DNA of 51,363 nt, taken from assembly GCF_001754075.1 (NCBI RefSeq), contig NZ_MIEH01000037.1, positions 1-51,363 of the forward strand, in the 5' to 3' direction. The translations under genes and the position numbers were made by a program. Shown in pieces: positions 45,322 through 51,363 of this stretch; position 1 is the first letter of the stretch, and every line of letters starts with the position of its first letter. Under the pieces are notes generated by a model. It ran no database searches. It saw only the letters and a program-made list of their open reading frames with translations, and was not told the DNA's origin. Source of the stretch: Merdimonas faecis (GTDB lineage Bacteria > Bacillota > Clostridia > Lachnospirales > Lachnospiraceae).

Positions 45322-46077
45322 ATGAAGATTTCATATGGAACAATTAAAAATACAAAACAACAGGATAAGCCAAATGAAGATTTAGTTTTTTGTGATTTGG
45401 ATAGAAATATATTCATTCTGTTAGATGGAGTTTCAAGAGATACTATAAATGGCGTATATCCTTTCCCAAGTCCGGCGGCAGAGGCAACGGAAATTTTAAA
45501 GGCTAATATCCATAAGGAACTTTCTGTCACTTTAGGGAATGTGCGAGATAGGATTGTGACTGCTATGATGAAGGCAAATGCAAAGGTACAAGAATATAAT
45601 CGTGAGCATATACTGGATTTTGCAGCTGGCGCAGTAGGAATTATAGGGGTGATCGAAGATCAGCGGTTTTATTACGCATATATAGGTGATTGTTACGGCA
45701 GAGTTATTACAGGCGATAAAGTGGAAATTTTTACAACGTGTCAGACACAGGAGATTGCCAGGCATAAAAGGGAATATTCGACTTATGAGATCCGACATAT
45801 CATTTGCAACAATATAAAACATCCCTGTGGTTACGGGGTGTTGAATGGCGATGAAAGAGCGTATGATTTTATTCAGAGTGGCGTAATAGACTGTGCGAAT
45901 ATAGATCAGATTATCTTATCTTCAGACGGGATGGAGGGGTATTTATCCGGTGCTTTTATCGGAGAAATATATGAAAGCACTGCCCAGGAATTGATAATCA
46001 AGGCGATGAGATACAATAATAAAGCCCAGGATGACCGTTCTGTTATAAAAATAGAGAAGGAACATTTGTTACAATGA
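45322..46077 (+). CDS. PP2C-like serine/threonine phosphatase
   Basis: Probable Mn/Mg-dependent protein phosphatase, about 251 aa. Motif order fits PPM/PP2C: NEDLVFCD, ILLDGVSRD (metal Asp), YAYIGDCYGRVI, QIILSSDGMEGY (metal Asp) and QDDRSVIKI (metal Asp). It starts at ATG 45322 with GGTAAGG upstream; a TTG at 45310 is the alternative. It overlaps the next membrane protein by 4 nt (ATGA). In this island it could oppose a kinase, but no kinase gene is seen nearby. Confidence 0.8.
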   Translation: MKISYGTIKNTKQQDKPNEDLVFCDLDRNIFILLDGVSRDTINGVYPFPSPAAEATEILKANIHKELSVTLGNVRDRIVTAMMKANAKVQEYNREHILDFAAGAVGIIGVIEDQRFYYAYIGDCYGRVITGDKVEIFTTCQTQEIARHKREYSTYEIRHIICNNIKHPCGYGVLNGDERAYDFIQSGVIDCANIDQIILSSDGMEGYLSGAFIGEIYESTAQELIIKAMRYNNKAQDDRSVIKIEKEHLLQ

Positions 46078-46955
46078 AGAAAGTAATAAAAAATATAACA
46101 ATACAAATATTAGGATATAGTGTGTTTTTAATTGCCCTTAATATGTTAGGGGCTTTTTTTATTTCAAAATATCTGGAAAGTAGTACATATCTCAGGACAT
46201 TTCTTTTGCTGTTTAGTAATAATAGTATATTAGCGCCAGAAAGTACGAACGAGCTATATGTCAGTACAATTATCAGCATAAAACAGATAATTGAGGGGCT
46301 GGTATTTGCGATTATGGGAAGTATGATTTTTGCATATATCCTGGATCGGGATGTTCAGTTGATTTTTCCTAAAAAGCTTGTAATTAGAAGAAGAACCAGT
46401 GAAGGCAGCGAAGGAGAATTGACATTAGGACTTTTGCTTGGAAATCCTGGTAAAAAATGGATATATGACGTGCAGTGCAGAATATACTGTTCTTATGTGA
46501 AATCAATAGAGGATATTGTAGAACGGAACAATGAAACTACGTTAAAAGCTACGGTTGATCTTATTCAGAATTATTATAGGTTTTCATTCAAAATTTCGGA
46601 TCTTCCGGCCACATTTCTGAAGCATTATCTTGAAAAAGAAGAAAGATATATAGAAAAAGATTATTTATATGTAACAATCTTGGCAGAAAGTGATGGAATT
46701 CGAGGAAAATTTAAATGTGAGCAGAAATATTTATTGCAGGATATCGTTACTGATCTTCATAACCCGGAAAAACATTTTAAGAAAAAAGCTAAGAGTTTGT
46801 TTAGCCAAGAAGAGAAAACCAAGATTGATTGGAAGGAATTTCCTAAATACATAGAGGCCGGAGAAGAGGATCGGGCAGAGGTTATTCAGGAAATAAGGGA
46901 TATTATTGCGGACAAGGAAGAGGAAGCCCGAAAGAAAAGGACTAGGAAAGGATGA
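46074..46955 (+). CDS. Two-helix membrane protein with cytoplasmic domain
   Basis: 293 aa. Membrane helices at about residues 8-29 and 66-87 (LVFAIMGSMIFAYILD) with a short loop between, then a roughly 200-residue soluble domain of mixed strands and a highly charged C-terminus (EEEARKKRTRKG). Translationally coupled to the PP2C-like gene. No family recognised. Could be its anchor or its target. The topology resembles small defence effectors, but that is a guess. Confidence 0.6.
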   Translation: MKKVIKNITIQILGYSVFLIALNMLGAFFISKYLESSTYLRTFLLLFSNNSILAPESTNELYVSTIISIKQIIEGLVFAIMGSMIFAYILDRDVQLIFPKKLVIRRRTSEGSEGELTLGLLLGNPGKKWIYDVQCRIYCSYVKSIEDIVERNNETTLKATVDLIQNYYRFSFKISDLPATFLKHYLEKEERYIEKDYLYVTILAESDGIRGKFKCEQKYLLQDIVTDLHNPEKHFKKKAKSLFSQEEKTKIDWKEFPKYIEAGEEDRAEVIQEIRDIIADKEEEARKKRTRKG

Positions 46956-46999
46956 GAGAATATCTCATGTGGGTTCAGTATCTTTGAGTATTAATATGC

Positions 47000-47398
47000 T
47001 TTTATAAATATTTAGGAGCTAACCGAACCCGGAAGGATTTTATTGCAGATCGTGTACTGGAACTGGCCGGCGGCTACGATGCCAACAGTGAATACGATGT
47101 GGCGAAAGAAAAAGAAATTGTGATCGGTGTTTACCGTCTGACGATGAAGAGTCATTCTGATAACTTCCGGCAGAGCAGTATCCAGGGAGTGATGAAACGG
47201 GTAAAGGCGAAAGGCGCTACAGTGGTTATCTATGAACCGACGCTGGAAGATGGAAGTACATTCTTTGGAAGCAGAGTTGTGAATGACCTGGAGAAGTTTA
47301 AGGAAATGAGTCAGTGTATTATTGCGAATCGGTATGATGAATGCCTGGATGATGTGGAAGAGAAGGTGTATACGAGGGATCTGTTTCGGAGGGATTAG
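47000..47398 (+). pseudogene. ugd: 3' fragment of UDP-glucose 6-dehydrogenase (ugd)
   Basis: Frame text starting [20 protein letters not shown] and continuing [44 protein letters not shown], and ending [10 protein letters not shown] matches the C-terminal third of UDP-glucose dehydrogenase. About 130 codons remain of about 400; the NAD domain and active-site Cys are lost. The upstream end meets the defence island. Capsule loci commonly carry ugd, so this is probably the far edge of the original capsule locus. Confidence 0.85.
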
Positions 47399-47496
47399 CA
47401 TGTTAAAGGGCTTTAATCATGCTTAATCATGATAGGTCCGACTGCATGGGGGAGAATATTTCTTGTAGTATATAAACATAATAAATTTCTTATAGG

Positions 47497-47557
47497 AACT
47501 GTCGGGAACTTGTGTTAAGATATATGCATAAAACATGATGTTTCCGGCAGTTTTTTT
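47497..47557 (+). terminator. Terminator-like hairpin between ugd remnant and next cassette
   Basis: AACTGTCGGGAAC (47497-47509) pairs with GTTTCCGGCAGTT (47540-47552), 13 bp with two G-U pairs, followed by T7 (47551-47557). The 30-nt loop is long for a terminator, so a structured small RNA end is also possible. Confidence 0.5.
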
Positions 47558-47604
47558 GATTAAACAGGATTGAATAAAAAGCGGAAATGGAAGGAGGCTG
47601 TAAT

Positions 47605-48180
47605 ATGGGAGCTAAACTTCTGGGCTCGGATTATTTATTGCTTTTATTATATATAAACGATAAAGAACCGATAAAAGGCTCTGTCAGACTGATGAAAATG
47701 ATGTTTCTATTTAATGAACAGATTGCTCCAGCATTGAAAAAGAAAGGTCTGGACAGCGAGAAGCTGCCTGATTTTATAGCGTATAATTACGGCCCGTTTT
47801 CTAAGGACCTTTATGAGCAGGTCGATTTTTTTGCGGGTATTGGCTTTATGCAGATTCACGATCTCAATGAGACGGAAGAAATGTCAGGTGTTGATAATAT
47901 TGTTGAGAAAGAATTTGTAGATGAATGTTATGAAGATGAGGAGGAAACGAAATCTGAGAACAGCTTTCGGGAGTACAGTATCACAGATACAGGAAGCGGA
48001 TTTGTAGAGGAGGAGTTATTAAAAAAAATTACTTTGCCACAGCTTAAACTGCTGGAGCAATACAAGAAAAAGATTACGGGGATGACACTGAAACAGCTAC
48101 TGCATTATGTGTATACCAGATACCCGAAGTATGCGGAACAATCACTTATCAAAAAAGAGGTTCTTAACTATGAAAAATAA
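47605..48180 (+). CDS. YwgA/SocA-like (Panacea-type) helical protein
   Basis: 191 aa. The N-terminal segment LGSDYLLLLLYINDKEPIKG then VRLMKMMFLF and FIAYNYGPFSKDLYEQVDFF resembles the YwgA/Panacea-SocA group. Proteins of that group are often found in toxin-antitoxin or phage-associated settings, where they act as antitoxin or protein-interaction modules. ATG 47605 is chosen for AAGGAGG at 47591-47597; an upstream ATG at 47587 would bury this RBS. First of four overlapping genes. Family assignment from recall of pattern. Confidence 0.6.
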   Translation: MGAKLLGSDYLLLLLYINDKEPIKGSVRLMKMMFLFNEQIAPALKKKGLDSEKLPDFIAYNYGPFSKDLYEQVDFFAGIGFMQIHDLNETEEMSGVDNIVEKEFVDECYEDEEETKSENSFREYSITDTGSGFVEEELLKKITLPQLKLLEQYKKKITGMTLKQLLHYVYTRYPKYAEQSLIKKEVLNYEK

Positions 48181-48607
48181 GATTTCAGAGGAAGAGCAGA
48201 GGCAGCTTTTTATCAGCCTCTGGCATGATCATAATGTTCAGCTGGTATGTGAAGTGCCGGTGTTCTGTCGTTCTGTCGATCTTGTAAAATATAATCAGAA
48301 GGAGCGTGCCGTGACAGCTGTAGAGTTTAAGACACACAATTGGAAAAGAGCGATTGAACAGGTGATCAGTACAGCGGTTTCATTTGATTATCTGGAAATA
48401 TGTGTTCAAAAACCCAAAACTCAGAAGGTGCAGGAAAAGATTATCAAGAGATGCGGTGAACTGGGAGTAGGTATTTATTTTATGGAAAGTGAAAAACAGC
48501 AGTTTGAGCATGTGCTTTTGCCGCAAAAAGTGAAAAAGATGTGGGAAGTGCAGAAGACGCAAGTGATTCAATTCATAGAGAAAGGTGGGTGCGCTCTGCG
48601 TGGATGA
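48170..48607 (+). CDS. PD-(D/E)XK nuclease-like protein
   Basis: 145 aa. The segment SVDLV (Asp37), then AVEFKTHNWKRAIEQ (Glu52-x-Lys54, Gln64) has the spacing of the PD-(D/E)XK nuclease core; E28 could be the N-terminal acidic residue. The rest (YLEICVQKP, GIYFME) supplies further strands of the fold. Starts 11 nt before the previous stop and ends inside the next gene. A DNA or RNA nuclease role is plausible from the motif, not proved. Confidence 0.65.
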   Translation: MKNKISEEEQRQLFISLWHDHNVQLVCEVPVFCRSVDLVKYNQKERAVTAVEFKTHNWKRAIEQVISTAVSFDYLEICVQKPKTQKVQEKIIKRCGELGVGIYFMESEKQQFEHVLLPQKVKKMWEVQKTQVIQFIEKGGCALRG

Positions 48608-49967
48608 TGTAATTAGAATGCTTAGATATAATACAGGTACGGATAAAAAGGCGTTTGTAAAGTTTAAAAATGACTTTGATGCCGTTATTTTTAATGCAAC
48701 AATTGTGGCATACAGTGGGGCTGCCGTTGCAGATCTGGTATCGGTGCATAAAAATCAGTATATCATTGATCCACAGACCCATATTCTGCAGCACAGTGTT
48801 CATGCGATAATGTCAAAAAAGTCGCGGAATGGGCAGCCCTGTATCAAAAAATCAGTGCAAAAATATCTGGAGCAGCTTCCGCCGCGCATTCAGAATATTA
48901 TTTCAAACGAAAGAAGACCCCTTTCGGTTGCCGAAATGAGAGATGTAATTGATGATCTTACACAAAGCATTTATGAATTTGAAACAAAGTATGTGGACCG
49001 GTTTATAGAAAAGAAAGAGTACAGTAAGTATCTGAAATATATAAACGCAGGTCCGGCACCCAGGGTGGTTATTGCACCTTATTTTATGTTAAAAAAGGAA
49101 ATGTCTGATAGGGAGCGCTCTGAAGTTTTTCATCTTAATAAACTTTATATGCAGCGTTTCCTGGAAATCCACAGGGAAAACGGAGAAAATTGTCCTGCAG
49201 CGGCACAGCTGGTGATGGATAAAGAAGTTTTGACGGATGAAAAATTGTTGGAAAGGATCTGTGAAAGCTATAGAGAAGAAAATTTCGAATATTTCTTTAT
49301 CTGGATCAATGATTTCTCGTCATGGGATTGTTCCAGGGAGGAGAAGCAGTGCTTCTGTGAATTGCTTAGTACGTTGAATGAAATCGGGAAGAAGCCGGTT
49401 ATGTCATATGGCGGATATGATTCAATTTTCCTGTGCAATAAAGAAATAAAGCCCAGATTATATGGGGCAGCGCAGTCTGTAGGATACGGGGAAACGAGGA
49501 CAATTACTCCGGTAGGAGGCGGACTTCCTGTAAATAAATATTATTTCAGGCCGCTGCATAAAAGGATGCGTTTTGATGAAGCACTGAATATCCTGATCGA
49601 TACAGGATATTTTGATCCGGAAAAAGGAAATGATGAGCATGCGGCTGATTATTACAGGAACATCTGCGATTGTGAACAGTGCCATGAGGTGATTCAAAAC
49701 GATATCAACAATTTTAATACTTATAATGAGTCTGTGCCGTATATCGTAAAGGCAAGGTTCGGCAATATAACAAGGAACCGTCCGACTCAGGAGGCTGCTC
49801 TGGTAGCAGCATTTCATTTCCTTTTCAGTAAGCAGAAAGAGTGGCAGGATGTGGAAAAGTATAGGTTATCAGAATTACGCGACATGTTGATAGCAGATTA
49901 TGAAACCTTTGGAACGGAACATCAGCGTGCGAATATAAAGGAATGGTGTGAGATATTTGCGGGATAA
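48585..49967 (+). CDS. Unrecognised protein with CxCxxC cluster, possible TIM barrel
   Basis: 460 aa from GTG 48585 (RBS AGAGAAAGG); a GTG at 48600 is an alternative. Strand-like segments (DAVIFNATI, YIIDPQTH, RVVIAPYF, YFFIWIND, KPVMSYGG) alternate with helices, suggesting an alpha/beta barrel. A CDCEQC cluster (Cys361, 363, 366) recalls the zinc site of tRNA-guanine transglycosylase-fold enzymes such as DpdA, but the remaining zinc His is not clearly placed. I do not recognise the family. It sits between nuclease-like and SIR2 genes and overlaps both. Confidence 0.55.
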   Translation: MGALCVDDVIRMLRYNTGTDKKAFVKFKNDFDAVIFNATIVAYSGAAVADLVSVHKNQYIIDPQTHILQHSVHAIMSKKSRNGQPCIKKSVQKYLEQLPPRIQNIISNERRPLSVAEMRDVIDDLTQSIYEFETKYVDRFIEKKEYSKYLKYINAGPAPRVVIAPYFMLKKEMSDRERSEVFHLNKLYMQRFLEIHRENGENCPAAAQLVMDKEVLTDEKLLERICESYREENFEYFFIWINDFSSWDCSREEKQCFCELLSTLNEIGKKPVMSYGGYDSIFLCNKEIKPRLYGAAQSVGYGETRTITPVGGGLPVNKYYFRPLHKRMRFDEALNILIDTGYFDPEKGNDEHAADYYRNICDCEQCHEVIQNDINNFNTYNESVPYIVKARFGNITRNRPTQEAALVAAFHFLFSKQKEWQDVEKYRLSELRDMLIADYETFGTEHQRANIKEWCEIFAG

Positions 49968-51294
49968 AATTGTTATTGTGACCGGCGCAGGCCTCTCAGC
50001 GCCTGCGAATCTTCCGATACAGGATAAAATCCTGAAGGAAATGACGGAACCGCCAGAGGAAAACATTATCGACTCTGCGATGGACAAAGAAAGCGTGAAG
50101 TTCCTTTCAGCTTATATTCAGGTAGCCATATATCTTCTTCGGGAATATGCAGCTGATATCGATGTGAAAAAGATTATTGAACGTTATAAACGTATTAATG
50201 AGATATATCGTTCAAATAACAGAGTACTTGAAATTATAGATTTTATCGGTACGAATTATAATTTTAAGGCAGAAGAAAAAGATTTTAATCTGATTGATGT
50301 TTTGAGTGATACAGGAAAAAGATTTTACCTGGAACCGGATGAATATTGCAATGAACTCATGCTCTTAAGAGAAGAGTTAAGGGAACAACTTCAGAAAGCA
50401 GATATACAGATATGTTTAGAAGATATCTTTACGTTGTTTGACAAATGTATCACAATGAAAGATAATACAGCTGATTATACATATCCGGAAATTGACAATC
50501 TTCAAAATGCCATTTTAAGGCTTTTCACTTTTTATTTTTCCAACAAAGTTATTAGCCATGCTTATGATAAGTCGGACTACCTGGAAACAATAAGATATAT
50601 TGGCAGGCATGCTGGGCATATTGCTGTGATTACAACAAATTGGGATATTCTTCTGGAGGAGTATTTTAGGAAAAACGGGATTGATTTTGATTACAAATTT
50701 AATAGCCCATATGTCATAAAGTCGGATGGAAAGCTTTACCCGGATGCAGATGGTAGCTCTAGCCTCAGAATCCCATATATAAAAATTCATGGTTCGATCA
50801 ACTGGTTCAGATGCCTGAAGTGCGGAACATTACAAATCTGTGATGCGGAAACTTGTGGGAAATACCTGTTCGATGACAGTGAAGAGGAAAAATGTATTAA
50901 GTGTGGGCAGAAGGCCGAAGGAGACGCAGTTCAGATAAAACCTGAGATTATAACGCCTACTATGATGAAGCTGCTTAATAGTCAGCTGTATAATAATCTT
51001 TGGCAAAATGCAGCGTATGAATTGCAGCAGGCGGATAAAGTAGTATTTTGCGGATACTCACTTCCGCTTGCCGATTATGAATTTAGATATCTGCTCAAAC
51101 AGAATATACGGTCAGGTACAGATATAGATGTGGTTTTGTACCACAATGATGACCCGGGAAGATGTACGGATGATAATATGATCAACTTTCTGCCGGAGAA
51201 GCGGTATGCAGATCTGTTCCCGAATAGTAAATGCAGGTTTTGTTATGAGGGATTTGGAGAGTACTTTGCTGAGGAGAATAAGAGGGGGAAGTAA
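49948..51294 (+). CDS. SIR2-family protein, probable NAD-consuming defence effector
   Basis: 448 aa from GTG 49948 inside the previous gene. NAD-binding motif VTGAGLSAPANLP (G13-A14-G15-x-S17), ITTNWDILLEEYF (Asn231, Asp233), catalytic His281 in KIHGSINW, zinc pairs C289-x2-C292 and C316-x2-C319, and CGYSLPLADYEF for the ribose end. All main sirtuin positions are intact. An insertion of about 180 residues between the first two motifs is unlike protein-deacetylase sirtuins and fits defence SIR2 proteins, which often deplete NAD. The cassette could extend past the window. Confidence 0.85.
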   Translation: MRYLRDKIVIVTGAGLSAPANLPIQDKILKEMTEPPEENIIDSAMDKESVKFLSAYIQVAIYLLREYAADIDVKKIIERYKRINEIYRSNNRVLEIIDFIGTNYNFKAEEKDFNLIDVLSDTGKRFYLEPDEYCNELMLLREELREQLQKADIQICLEDIFTLFDKCITMKDNTADYTYPEIDNLQNAILRLFTFYFSNKVISHAYDKSDYLETIRYIGRHAGHIAVITTNWDILLEEYFRKNGIDFDYKFNSPYVIKSDGKLYPDADGSSSLRIPYIKIHGSINWFRCLKCGTLQICDAETCGKYLFDDSEEEKCIKCGQKAEGDAVQIKPEIITPTMMKLLNSQLYNNLWQNAAYELQQADKVVFCGYSLPLADYEFRYLLKQNIRSGTDIDVVLYHNDDPGRCTDDNMINFLPEKRYADLFPNSKCRFCYEGFGEYFAEENKRGK

Positions 51295-51363
51295 GTAAAT
51301 TTTGATAAAAAGTGATGAAAAGTATTAAAAGTGGGAAGTTTACTTGAGTTTCCGCAAACTGCA

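Noticed and set aside
46952-46968. ATGAGA/TCTCAT hairpin after the membrane gene
   Set aside because: Six-bp stem, no U-tract; not supported as a terminator.
1-51363. CRISPR arrays, tRNA or rRNA genes
   Set aside because: No regularly spaced repeats and no tRNA or rRNA signature noticed on reading both strands.

Overview
The window looks like a chromosome segment of a gut-type Clostridia bacterium, most likely Lachnospiraceae. Evidence for this is the pstSCAB-phoU-phoPR order, AGGAGG ribosome sites, a CpsB/C/D tyrosine phosphatase-kinase set, a LoaP-type NusG paralogue, and DegT and wzx/wzy gene types typical of that family. No rRNA, tRNA or CRISPR array was seen. Species cannot be fixed from sequence alone.

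Layout. (1) 1-6.3 kb: phosphate uptake and sensing (pstS, pstC, pstA, pstB, phoU, PhoP/PhoB-type regulator, PhoR-type kinase), behind PHO-box-like repeats and closed by a strong terminator. The PstS halves are in circularly permuted order. (2) 6.4-7.6 kb: a tyrosine recombinase with all five main catalytic residues, followed by about 190 bp flanked by two 24-bp quasi-palindromic sites in inverted orientation. This has the architecture of an invertible promoter switch. The best promoter inside points away from the capsule genes in this copy, which suggests the OFF state. (3) 7.6-36.1 kb: a capsule/exopolysaccharide locus. It holds an AP2/Zn-knuckle DNA-binding protein, cpsB/C/D, an Ig-like exported protein, an LCP ligase, a PglF/CapD-type dehydratase, LoaP with a structured leader, a DegT aminotransferase, an initiating sugar transferase, two ATP-grasp enzymes (one fused to GNAT), glycosyltransferases, a deacetylase, wzy, a frameshifted wzx, a UDP-sugar dehydrogenase and the UDP-L-FucNAc genes capE/F/G. 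The middle (about 17.8-32.5 kb) is AT-rich and littered with decayed genes: a DegT remnant, a VanZ remnant, an IS1182-like transposase and other debris.

(4) 36.2-47 kb: a defence island. A TPR protein precedes rdrA (P-loop NTPase) and rdrB (adenosine-deaminase-fold protein), so this is a RADAR-type anti-phage system. An XRE regulator and a two-helix membrane protein follow, then a small winged-helix-like protein, a PP2C-like phosphatase and a second membrane protein. Just beyond lies the 3' third of a UDP-glucose 6-dehydrogenase gene, so the island appears to sit inside, or to have replaced, the end of the capsule locus. (5) 47.6-51.3 kb: four tightly overlapping genes (YwgA/SocA-like protein, PD-(D/E)XK-type nuclease-like protein, an unrecognised protein with a CxCxxC cluster that may be a TIM barrel, and a SIR2-family protein). 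This is a candidate undescribed defence cassette and may continue past the window.

Working together: phosphate genes are a separate regulon. The recombinase and invertible segment probably set capsule transcription on or off, LoaP probably helps polymerase cross terminators in the long operon, and surface variation plus intracellular defence genes sit side by side. Functions are inferred from motifs and context read by eye; no database search was run.
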